The notes under the pieces are model-generated. The model was given only the letters and a program-made list of their open reading frames with translations, was not told where the DNA came from and made no database searches. Of a stretch of 64,000 nucleotides of DNA, positions 51,373 through 60,300 are shown one piece after another (position 1 is the first letter of the stretch; every line of letters starts with the position of its first letter). Made by a program: the position numbers and the translations under genes. The stretch is taken from positions 2,356,001 to 2,420,000 of the forward strand of contig NZ_OZ245832.1 in assembly GCF_965228705.1 (NCBI RefSeq). The letters run 5' to 3'. Origin of the DNA: Croceimicrobium sp965228705 (GTDB taxonomy: Bacteria > Bacteroidota > Bacteroidia > Flavobacteriales > Schleiferiaceae).

Positions 51373-51442
51373 GCGAAGCAGATTAATCAGGTTAAGGTTT
51401 TACCCCGATATCCTCACAGGATGTCGGGGTTTTCCATTTTTT
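51373..51442 (+). ncRNA. Tandem small RNA, copy 3
   Basis: Same 35-base block and nearly the same terminator stem as copy 1. The -7 box is TACTTTAG (51360-51367), five bases before the block, with TTTG 19 bases upstream. The T-run is interrupted (TTTTCCATTTTTT). The sequence between copies is AT-rich and not conserved, so three separate promoter units are kept and this is not one long repeat. It runs towards the 3' end of the cyclase gene. Confidence 0.7.
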
Positions 51443-51468
51443 AACCCTAATCATTTGATTTACAACTA

Positions 51469-52209
51469 CTATTCCTTAATTATAGGATAGAATACCGGCC
51501 TCGAAGGTGCCGCATCATTATGCAAGGGTGCTAACTGAAGGTTAACAAAGTAAATCCCCTCCATTAATTCATCTGGAAAATGTGCCAATTCGGTTATGGT
51601 AGCTTGTTTCCGAATGGCTTTTGGATATTGCCAAAACGCCCGATGCGCCGCTAAAGCCCCCCCATCTTCCTCTCGATCTACTGAAGGTAAATTAGTCAGC
51701 AAATGACTTACACCGGCCTCGGCTAAATAGCGACAAAGCTCCGCCTCGAAATAGGGTGGATTCGTATTACTGAAGTTCTTGGGAAATGCTAAACCATCAG
51801 CCGCCAGAGCTACGAAAGAAGGCAGACCCTCCTCAGGAATTTTAAGATCTTCCAATTTCAAGAGTAAATCTTCACCCTCTTGCCGCATCGGTAAACGTTG
51901 AAAATACAGCCAGCCATGATGCTCTTGCATAAGATCACCTACCTTTTGTTGCTGCTTATCAATATGACCATAACATTCTGTGTGGGTACCATTGCCATGG
52001 GGATTAAGCTTTACTTCGAAGAAATTAACGCTACCACCTTCGGCCACCGAGCCGATCCAATCCCCCATGCGCACGGGTTGTATAGAAACCGGATCCACAT
52101 ACCAGGCCGCCGGCTCCCGTTTCGGGTCTCCTAATGTGCTACTGCAATCCACTCCCTTGCCTAGATCTACTGAGTATTTACGCCCTCCGCGCATCAGCTC
52201 TATTATCAT
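51469..52209 (-). CDS. Cyclase family protein (kynurenine formamidase-like)
   Basis: A 246-residue metal-dependent hydrolase of the cyclase/KynB fold. The metal motif appears as PHGNGTHTECYGHI (HxGTHxD-type), with MGDWIGSVAEGGSVNFFEVKLN before it and LAADGLAFPKNF, HLLTNLPSVDREEDGG later, the last two near the active site. It may open formyl-kynurenine or a related cyclic amide or ester; with no tryptophan genes nearby the substrate is open. Its ATG lies two bases after the hemW stop on the same strand, so the two are co-transcribed, hemW first. Confidence 0.75.
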   Translation of the reverse strand: MIIELMRGGRKYSVDLGKGVDCSSTLGDPKREPAAWYVDPVSIQPVRMGDWIGSVAEGGSVNFFEVKLNPHGNGTHTECYGHIDKQQQKVGDLMQEHHGWLYFQRLPMRQEGEDLLLKLEDLKIPEEGLPSFVALAADGLAFPKNFSNTNPPYFEAELCRYLAEAGVSHLLTNLPSVDREEDGGALAAHRAFWQYPKAIRKQATITELAHFPDELMEGIYFVNLQLAPLHNDAAPSRPVFYPIIKE

Positions 52210-52210
52210 C

Positions 52211-53341
52211 TTAATCTTCTTTTAAGTAAAACAAATCCGAAGCAATGCCATCGCTAAAAAAGCGCTGCCCTCCAGGTATAAACAGGCGGTCATCAGATTT
52301 CCGCAAACGACCAGCTTTAATGAGTTTATGGGCTTCCGTCCAAAAATGGCTTTGTAAATAATCAGGCCAACCAGCCAATTCCTTAATCAAAATCCCTTCT
52401 TTCAAACGCATCCGAATCATCACAAATTCATTGAAGCGATCCTCTAAAGTGAGCAGCTCTTCTTCTGGTTTCCAACCCTCCGAATAAATTCCTTTGAGAT
52501 ACAATTTATTATTGGCCACATTCCAATGCCGAGCCCGGCCATTATAGGAATGCGCACTGGGACCCAAGCCCAAATAAGGGGATCCCTGCCAATAGGAACT
52601 ATTGTGCACGGCCTGATGTCCTGGCCGACAAAAATTGGAAAGCTCATACTGCTCATAGCCTTCAGCAAGTGCGAAGTCCTGCAGTATTTTAAAATGTCGG
52701 GCAGCAGCTGATTCATCCACCTCTACCTTTCCTTGCTTTAACCAATGCGCCAACACTGTCTTTGGCTCCACCGTTAAGGCATAGCTTGAGAAATGCGGAA
52801 TATCATAAGCCTTTAGTTGCTCTAATTGCCAAAGCCAATCCTCATCACTTTGATTGGGGATTCCGTAAATTAAATCCACGGTAAGATTTGTAAAGCCATA
52901 CCGCCTGGCTAAATCCAGGCATGCTCGAGATTCCTGAGCCGAATGGGCGCGATTCATTAATCGCAAATCTTCATCCTTGAAACTTTGCAAGCCAATGGAA
53001 AGTCGATTCACCTCCGTTTTTGCTAAGACCTCGAGAAATTCTTCACTTAAATCATCCGGATTAGCCTCAAGACATATTTCAGCGGACTCCGTCCATTGAA
53101 AGTCCTTCCTCAAAGCATTAAGAATTGCCTGAATTTGTGTCGGCTCCAACAAACTTGGTGTACCCCCGCCAAAATAAATACTCTTAATCTCTTGAGTGCC
53201 CATATACTTTCGACGCATATAGGCCTCCTTAATCAAGGCCTCTACCATCGCCTCCTTATCCCCATGCAGCGTGCTAAAATGAAAATCACAATAGACACAG
53301 GCTTGTCGACAAAAGGGAATATGCAAATAAATGCCAGCCAT
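52211..53341 (-). CDS. hemW: HemW haem chaperone / radical SAM protein
   Basis: A 376-residue HemN-like protein best matching HemW. The cluster motif FCRQACVYCDFHF (CxxxCxxC) is near residue 11, then YFGGGTPSLLEP, RLSIGLQSFKDEDLR, VDLIYGIPNQ and the HemW mark HNSSYWQGSPYLGLGPSAHSYNG, and it lacks the HemN CGCNK extension. HemW binds haem and inserts it into respiratory enzymes; it does not act as coproporphyrinogen oxidase. Its ATG overlaps the histidine kinase stop by one base, so they share a transcript. Confidence 0.88.
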   Translation of the reverse strand: MAGIYLHIPFCRQACVYCDFHFSTLHGDKEAMVEALIKEAYMRRKYMGTQEIKSIYFGGGTPSLLEPTQIQAILNALRKDFQWTESAEICLEANPDDLSEEFLEVLAKTEVNRLSIGLQSFKDEDLRLMNRAHSAQESRACLDLARRYGFTNLTVDLIYGIPNQSDEDWLWQLEQLKAYDIPHFSSYALTVEPKTVLAHWLKQGKVEVDESAAARHFKILQDFALAEGYEQYELSNFCRPGHQAVHNSSYWQGSPYLGLGPSAHSYNGRARHWNVANNKLYLKGIYSEGWKPEEELLTLEDRFNEFVMIRMRLKEGILIKELAGWPDYLQSHFWTEAHKLIKAGRLRKSDDRLFIPGGQRFFSDGIASDLFYLKED

Positions 53342-54495
53342 TAAGCAGGAACCTTTGGCAATAGAATCCGAAAAGTGGTACCTCCTTCCAGTACTGACTC
53401 AGCCACGAATATTTTGCCTTTGTGATAATCCTCAATAATGCGGCGGGCCAAACTTAAGCCCAAACCCCAGCCTCTCTTTTTAGTAGAGTAGCCTGGGCGA
53501 AATACCGAATTCACCTTTTGAGGAGGAATACCCTTTCCGGTATCTACCACATCAATCTGCACTTTAGTATCCGTAGAACTTAGATAAACATCGATACGGC
53601 CTTCTCCTTCAATGGCATCAATCGCATTGCGAATCAGGTTTTCAATCACCCATTCGAAGAGCGGTAAATTTACCTCTGAGTAAACCGGTTCGTAAGGAAC
53701 ATGACATTCCACCTCAATCTTCTTAGGACTGCGGGTCCGCAAATATTCCACTGCCTGACGAGTACTCAATAACATATCCGTTTTATGCAAAGCGGGCTGT
53801 GAGCCAATCTTTGAAAACCGATTGGTAATGGTTTCCAGACGCTTTACATCCTTCTCCATTTCCTTCACCATATTGGGGTCTACCTCCTGAAGCTTCATCA
53901 GCTCCAGCCAGCCCATCAAAGAACTTAAGGGGGTACCAATTTGATGCGCCGTTTCCTTTGCCAGGCCATTCCAAACCTGGTCCTGCTCCGCTTTACGCGC
54001 TCCACTAAAGGCAAAATAAGCTACCAAAATAAAGAGGCTAATTACGCCTAAAAGCGCAATGGGATAATAACGAAGCTTGGTTAGCAGATTGGAGCTCTCA
54101 TAGTACACCACAATCTTTTTATTGGGCACATAATAGTCTTCGATAAAGAGACCATTCTCCCGCATTTGGGCCAATCGTTTTTTCAGGTATTCAGGGTCAT
54201 TGGCGCGAGGCGAATCCAAATTCGCAGAGTGCACAATCGAATCGGTGCCATTGGTAATAATTACGGGAATGGTGGTGTTGGAGTTAATGATCTGCGACAC
54301 CAGCAACATATCGGCATTTTTCTCTGCCCGCAGGGCCGAACTCATGGCACTGGCCCACTGGTTCACCTTTTTCACCTCTTCATTACGGAGCTCCTTTAAA
54401 AAGCTTTCAGTATAGAAAAGGGTTACCAATCCAATAAGAATGGCAAAGACGAAAAGTAAAAACTTCCAAAGGTTCTTGCGTCCGTAAAAATCCAT
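53341..54495 (-). CDS. Sensor histidine kinase
   Basis: A 384-residue membrane kinase. One helix at residues 10-28, a periplasmic domain (about 30-145), a second helix at 146-168, then the kinase core: H-box with His184 in LAKETAHQIGTPLSSLMGW, N-box NLIRNAIDAIEG, G1 DTGKGIPP and G2 GWGLGLSLARRIIEDYH. No response regulator lies next to it. It heads a run hemW-cyclase on the minus strand. The promoter box TATTTTTG is at 54514-54507. Confidence 0.85.
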   Translation of the reverse strand: MDFYGRKNLWKFLLFVFAILIGLVTLFYTESFLKELRNEEVKKVNQWASAMSSALRAEKNADMLLVSQIINSNTTIPVIITNGTDSIVHSANLDSPRANDPEYLKKRLAQMRENGLFIEDYYVPNKKIVVYYESSNLLTKLRYYPIALLGVISLFILVAYFAFSGARKAEQDQVWNGLAKETAHQIGTPLSSLMGWLELMKLQEVDPNMVKEMEKDVKRLETITNRFSKIGSQPALHKTDMLLSTRQAVEYLRTRSPKKIEVECHVPYEPVYSEVNLPLFEWVIENLIRNAIDAIEGEGRIDVYLSSTDTKVQIDVVDTGKGIPPQKVNSVFRPGYSTKKRGWGLGLSLARRIIEDYHKGKIFVAESVLEGGTTFRILLPKVPA

Positions 54496-54506
54496 AGGCT
54501 AGCAAA

Positions 54507-54514
54507 CAAAAATA
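54507..54514 (-). promoter_or_regulatory. -7 box of the histidine kinase gene
   Basis: TATTTTTG on the minus strand, 11 bases before the ATG at 54495. Upstream, GCCGGCCCGGC (54528-54538) forms a small GC hairpin that may end the OmpA transcript. Confidence 0.45.
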
Positions 54515-54543
54515 AACGAATAATATTGCCGGCCCGGCGCTGC

Positions 54544-55542
54544 TTAATTCATTTCCAAAAGCTGGTTAAGCTCGCTCAGATTAGGCGTAATGATAATTTC
54601 CGTTCTACGGTTTTTCGCCTTGCCTTCGGGGGTATCATTTGAGGCCACCGGAACATATTCGCTTCTTCCGGCTGCCGTAATATTGGCCTTATTCACACCA
54701 TCATTGGCTACCAGTATTTTCACAATGCTAGTGGCCCGCATTACACTTAAATCCCAATTATCCTTTACTGCCGTGCGACCATTAAAGGCATCGGCATCGG
54801 TATGACCTTCTACCATTACTTGTAAATCCGGATTTTCGGCTAATACAACGGCTAGCTCCTCCAGGGCCTTGCGACCTTCAGCTTCCACAGTCCAACTGGC
54901 GGACGGGAACAACAAACGGTTTTCCAAAGACACATATACTTTACCATCGCGCTCTTCTACAGTTAAGCCCTTGCCGTCGAAATTACGCAGGGCATCGCGC
55001 AAACGCTGACGCACCATTTCCACAGTACTGTCCTTCCGAGCCATGGCCGCCTCTAGTTCACTGATACGCGCTTCACGCACCTGAATTTCTTGCCCGAGCT
55101 TCTGCAGGTTAGCATCCAGTTTTTGCAAACGATCGTTCTCCAAACGCAGAGAATCTTCCTTGGCAGACAATTCAGCTTGCAGCTTATTCAGCTTATCAAC
55201 CAGCTTTTTATTCTCCGCCTGATTAGAGGCCAAAAGCTCATTATTGTTCTCTAACAGATACTCGTAAGAACGATTTAAATCCTGATATCGATTATTAAGA
55301 TTTTCAAGCTCCTGCTTGGTTTCAGCACTTTTCTTACGCAAAGTTGCCAACTCAGACTCGAGATTCTTGATTCGCGATTGAGCCACTTCTTCTGCTGCCT
55401 GTGCTTCATCACGCCCTTTGCGAAGGGTAGAGTTTTCCGCTTCCAGGTCAGCAAATTTGGCTTGTAGATCTTTATAAACCTTGCTACTTACGCAAGATGA
55501 GGCCATAAAGGCCAGAATAGCAAATAGGGCAAGCTTCTTCAT
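54544..55542 (-). CDS. OmpA family lipoprotein with coiled coil
   Basis: A 332-residue envelope protein: lipoprotein signal MKKLALFAILAFMASSC (lipobox ASSC), a long coiled coil (about residues 25-185, heptads of Leu/Glu/Lys), and a C-terminal OmpA peptidoglycan-binding domain with VMVEGHTDADAF and GKAKNRRTEIII. It would link the outer membrane to the cell wall. The promoter box TAATTTTG is at 55564-55557. A neighbour of the Ig-like lipoprotein but with its own promoter. Confidence 0.88.
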   Translation of the reverse strand: MKKLALFAILAFMASSCVSSKVYKDLQAKFADLEAENSTLRKGRDEAQAAEEVAQSRIKNLESELATLRKKSAETKQELENLNNRYQDLNRSYEYLLENNNELLASNQAENKKLVDKLNKLQAELSAKEDSLRLENDRLQKLDANLQKLGQEIQVREARISELEAAMARKDSTVEMVRQRLRDALRNFDGKGLTVEERDGKVYVSLENRLLFPSASWTVEAEGRKALEELAVVLAENPDLQVMVEGHTDADAFNGRTAVKDNWDLSVMRATSIVKILVANDGVNKANITAAGRSEYVPVASNDTPEGKAKNRRTEIIITPNLSELNQLLEMN

Positions 55543-55556
55543 ACAAACATTTGCCT

Positions 55557-55564
55557 CAAAATTA
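55557..55564 (-). promoter_or_regulatory. -7 box of the OmpA lipoprotein gene
   Basis: TAATTTTG on the minus strand, 14 bases before the ATG at 55542, in the 31-base gap after the Ig-like lipoprotein gene. Confidence 0.5.
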
Positions 55565-55573
55565 AGGCTCTGC

Positions 55574-57250
55574 CTATTGCCCCACAGCCGTACTATCAGA
55601 TTTTAACAACGGCTCTTTGTTGATAGCTTGCTTAATACGGTAACGCCATTCTAATTCCAATTCCCAATTGGCTCGAATCTCCAATTCCTCTTTATAAACT
55701 ACCCGTTTTTCAGCTTGCCTTCTCTTATAAAAATCACCAGTGGTATAAGCCCCATTCTCATCCTCATCGATTATTAAGTAGGCCTTTAATTTCCGGGGAA
55801 AGGTGTTCTTAAGTACCACAGTAGTCGAATCTCGAAAAGCTCGTTCCAAGAAAATACGATCGCTTTCTTCCAATATTTGTAAGATCATGGCTTTCGCCGA
55901 ATCTGCCACCACCTTAAAAGTCAAAGTGCCTAAATCCTCGCCTTTCAGAACGTCTACTTTAAAATCCACAGAATCTTCCAAACTAAGCTTCTCGCTGTAA
56001 AATGCTCCAGGTTTAAATCTCATGGTAAAGGACCGCGGATGAGGCGGAGGCAAATACCATACAAAAGGATCTGTACTATCTGGCACCAAACTCACATTAA
56101 CAGTATCCTTTTCACTAATCTTAAAAATCGAATCCTTATTCCACCCTTGCAGCACTAAGCTTGTTCGCAAGGGCAGGCTATCACCGGGCCGCAATTGTTT
56201 GATTGCAGTGTTAATCGTCAATTCGGGCGCCTTCATCTCACGCAACCGCATTGTAAAAATCGAATCCACAATTAAGCTGTCGTAATTCAGTTTAAACTGC
56301 AAGCTATCTGCGCTGAAGGAAAAGTAATAATTAAGGGTATCCTTGTCTTTGCTCCACAAAAAGAATGAAGAATCTGCTGCTCTTCCCAAAGGCTCTACCT
56401 TAAAATCAGAAGCATCTTTATTAAAGGCAAACTGAATCTTACCGGAGTTTTTCTGTTTGGCATTTAGAAAGCGAAAATCGGGTTCCGGTTCAAAAAGCAC
56501 CAGATCGTAGAGGTACAGGCTATCAGGCCTGAGGCGAATCGTATCGGAATGAAAAGCTAAAGGAGCATCTCGGCGTATCAATTTAAAGGTACCGCCCTTC
56601 TCCTCGAAGGCCACCATTAAATAATCACCTTCGCCCAAATAGGACATACCAAAGGAACCCGTTTCATCGGTAAAGGTGTAATAGTCCGGGCGTTCCTTCA
56701 ATAAAAATGAATCCCGGTCGGCCCCCTTTTTCACATCATAAAGACCTACCAGATAATTGGCCAAAGGCTCATTGGTATAAGCCTTTCGTAAAGTTCCGGA
56801 GAGATGAAGACTATCTATATAACTGCCAGTAGAGAATACATATTTAAACTTTGTGTTCTCATTGCCTTCATTAAGATCCGCCAAACTTTTGCCAAAAGAG
56901 ATGATATAGGTGGTATTGGCCCGCAAACTATCTTTTAGCAGAATCTCCACCTTTTTTCCCCGTGAAATAATTTCCAGATCTTCTTTAAGCAGGGGGTTGA
57001 TATTAATATTCTGTTGGGGACTTTTTAAATTAAGATACTCATCAAATTCAAGAATGATTTTATCCGACTTAAAGAAGAGGGTCTGATTGGGAGGAAAGGC
57101 TGTATCCAGGCGAGGGGCCAGTGTATCTTTCGCACCGCCACTGGGACTCGACTTACTGGCGCAGGAACTGATACTGATTTCGAAAAAAGCAAAAACTGCA
57201 ATGATTAGCAGTAGAGAAGTTAGAGTTCGAATATTCGAATTGTTTCGCAT
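55574..57250 (-). CDS. Ig-like domain (Big_5) envelope lipoprotein
   Basis: A 558-residue lipoprotein: LIIAVFAFFEISISSC gives the lipobox (ISSC, Cys30) and a Ser/Gly linker. The first domain (DTLAPRLDTAFPPNQTLFFKSDKIILEFDEYLNLKS...NTTYIISFGKSLADLNEGN) is the bacterial Ig-like SbsA/Big_5 type, and the C-terminal part repeats beta-sandwich segments ending LELEWRYRIKQ. A protein of this form is conserved in Bacteroidota but its role is unknown. Divergent from the T9SS cargo gene. Confidence 0.75.
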   Translation of the reverse strand: MRNNSNIRTLTSLLLIIAVFAFFEISISSCASKSSPSGGAKDTLAPRLDTAFPPNQTLFFKSDKIILEFDEYLNLKSPQQNININPLLKEDLEIISRGKKVEILLKDSLRANTTYIISFGKSLADLNEGNENTKFKYVFSTGSYIDSLHLSGTLRKAYTNEPLANYLVGLYDVKKGADRDSFLLKERPDYYTFTDETGSFGMSYLGEGDYLMVAFEEKGGTFKLIRRDAPLAFHSDTIRLRPDSLYLYDLVLFEPEPDFRFLNAKQKNSGKIQFAFNKDASDFKVEPLGRAADSSFFLWSKDKDTLNYYFSFSADSLQFKLNYDSLIVDSIFTMRLREMKAPELTINTAIKQLRPGDSLPLRTSLVLQGWNKDSIFKISEKDTVNVSLVPDSTDPFVWYLPPPHPRSFTMRFKPGAFYSEKLSLEDSVDFKVDVLKGEDLGTLTFKVVADSAKAMILQILEESDRIFLERAFRDSTTVVLKNTFPRKLKAYLIIDEDENGAYTTGDFYKRRQAEKRVVYKEELEIRANWELELEWRYRIKQAINKEPLLKSDSTAVGQ

Positions 57251-57293
57251 TACTTAGTATAGAAGTTCCTGACTAATCGGCAATTAATATTTG

Positions 57294-57301
57294 TACTTTT
57301 G
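57294..57301 (+). promoter_or_regulatory. -7 box of the T9SS cargo gene
   Basis: TACTTTTG matches TAnnTTTG, 27 bases before the ATG at 57329. Confidence 0.5.
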
Positions 57302-57328
57302 AATTTGCACTAACACTAACCCTTTTTT

Positions 57329-60300
57329 ATGGCTCTGCAAAGATTACTCTTTTTGGGCGTTTTACTGACTATGGCCTTTTCTGGAAACGGCCAGTGTCCG
57401 CCCCAAAGTTTGCCTTTTACCGAAAATTTTAATTCCAGCCTGGGATGTTTCACCGTTACGGATGGTGGAAGCACCACAGATACCTGGGTCCAGGCGGGGC
57501 CTGGCGGCGGTAGTACTGGTGGCGACCTTGATGGAACCGGACTGGTAATTGTTGACAGCGATGATGCTGGCAGCGGCAATACCCTTGATGAAACCTTAAG
57601 CTCACCCTATATCGATGCTTCAAATTTGGTAGGTACCCTTTACCTCGAATTTGATCATTTCTTCCGCTCTTTAAACACGAATGACAGTGGCTGGGTAGAA
57701 GTTTGGGACAGCACCCAATGGATAAGCGTGTATAGCACCGCTACTACCATTGGTGCTTTTAACAACCCTGATCATCAACAGATCGACATTAGCGCTTACG
57801 CACACGACAGTTTACAAGTTCGTTTTCGCTATGTAGATAATGGAAGCTGGGCCTGGTGGTGGGTCATCGACAATTTTAAAGTGGAATCGGTTCTATGTCC
57901 GGCGCCCAACATCCAATCGGTGAGTGCACTAAATGACAGCACCTTTACGATCGACCTTTTAAGCTTAGAAGATACTCTCGCTTTCGAATGGGGTCCGGTA
58001 GGTTTTAGTCAAGGTACCGGCTGTATTGGCACCAAAGCCACCAACGGAAACCTCAATATTAACCTCAGCAATTCCGATGCCGGTAGCTGTTTCAATCAAT
58101 TAACCGCTGGTCAATGCTATGATGTATACATTGCAGGATCTTGCCCCGGCGGGGGCTACTCAGGCTATATTGGCCCCTTTACATTCTGTACGCCTTGCGC
58201 CACTGTTTCTCTGCCTTTTACGGAAAGCTTCGATCAAGGACTGGGTTGTTTCAATGTTGTAGACGGAGGAACCAGTACCGATACCTGGAGACCTGCTCCT
58301 GCCGGTGGCGGCTCTACCGGTGGTGACTTAGACGGAACCCCGCATGTGGAAGTAGATAGTGATGATGCCGGATCAGGGGAAACCCTCGACGAACTTTTGA
58401 TTAGCCCCATTATAGACGCTAGTGCTATCAGCGGCAGCTTAATCCTGGAGTTTGATCAATACTACAATAATATTGGCTCCGATTCTGCTGCGGTTGAAGT
58501 ATACGATGGCACTACCTGGCATCTGGTATACAGCGAACACAGTGATAAAGGAGCTTTCGGAAACCCCGATCATCAATACATCGATATCTCAACTTATGCC
58601 AATGCCAATTTGCAGGTTCGCTTTGTTTATCGCGACAATGGCTCCTGGGCCTGGTGGTGGATCATTGATAACTTCTCAGTTCGCGATGTACTTTGCACCC
58701 CTTCCAGTGGATTCAATGCAGGCTATGTGGGTAGCGACAGTGTAAACCTAAACTGGAATTTAGGAACCTCCCATGGCTACATCATCGAATGGGGTATTAG
58801 TGGCTTCAATCCAGGAAGTGGAACTCAAACTTCCAGCACCACTGCTAACAGCATGGGTATACCTAACCTTAGTCTGAACACTACCTACGACTTTTACCTT
58901 TTAGACAGCTGCTCTGGAGCCATTACGGATACTTTAGGTCCGATTACTGTTTCAACCGCTTGTGCTACCCAAAGCATTCCTTTTAGTGAAAACTTCGATC
59001 TCGGTCAGGGTTGTTTCACTATTATCGATGGAGGATCAACTGCAGACACTTGGGTAGCTGCTCCAGCTGGCGGTTTAACCAGCGGAGGTGACCTTGATGG
59101 CACCCCAATGATGGAAGCGGATAGTGATGCAGCCGGTAGCGGTGGCGTTACCATGTTCGAAACCCTTACTTCGCCAATCTTAGATGCCACGTCCTATATG
59201 AGTGCCGGTGCCTTAACCCTAAGCTTCGATCAATACTACCGTCACTTAGGTTCAGGCTCAGCCTCCGTAGAGGTATACGATGGCAGCACCTGGAATCAAG
59301 TAGCCAACTTCACCTCAACTTTAGGGGCCTTTAGCGCACCAGATTCGCAGAGTATCGACATTACTGCCTATGCCAACCCTAATCTACAAGTACGCTTCAT
59401 TTATGATGACGGTGGTTCTTGGGCTTGGTACTGGTTGGTAGATAACTTTAAAGTAGAAGGCCAGCCATGTGGTGCGGTTTCCGCTGCCGATTCCATCAGT
59501 GTAGGTACCAATAACATTAATTTCAACTGGGTTTCCGCCAATGGCAGCCTTTGGAATATAAACTGGGGACCTGCAGGTTTCCGTCAAGGAACTACCGTAA
59601 GTGGCAATTACATCGCTGGAGTAAATACAAACAGCTACAACCTTAATGGATTACAATCCGGTACTTGCTATGATATCTACATTCAAGATACTTGCGCCGG
59701 TGTAGGTAGCGGTTCATGGTTTGGCCCCCTAAGCGTTTGCACTGATATCAGTTGTTTCCCGCCCAGCAATATTGCCATTAGCAATATTAATACAAACAGC
59801 GCATCTGTTTCTTGGGTTGGATTTGCCGGATCTTACGAATACTCGGTGGTTACGAGCGCAAGTGCAAATCCGGCCAACGGAACTATTGGCAGCACCAGCG
59901 GTCTGAATGCCAGTTTAAGCGGACTTAATTCTGCAAGTGCTTATTGTTTATTCGTTCGAGGCATTTGTGCGCCTGGTGATACCAGTGCTTGGGCAGGACC
60001 CGTATGTTTCACTACTGCTTGCCAAAGCTTTACGGCTCCTTACCTCGAAGATTTCGAAGGGCCTACCAGTGCATGCTGGAGCAATGTGCAAATAAGTGGT
60101 ACTAAGAATTGGTCCATCGGATCAGGCTCTAGTGGCGGAAGCATTACCTCAGCCTATGGCGGAATGTTTAATGCCGTATTCACCAGCAGTAGCGGTGGAC
60201 CCCATGTTACGCAATACCTTTCACCCATTATTGATGCCAGTGCTTTAAGCGCCACCGAACTTAGCTTTTGGTATGGTCAGGAATCCTGGGCCGGAGATCA

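Noticed and set aside
50968..51442. Tandem riboswitch or leader peptide
   Set aside because: No gene follows any copy in the same direction, no start codon is in the conserved block, and each copy has its own terminator.
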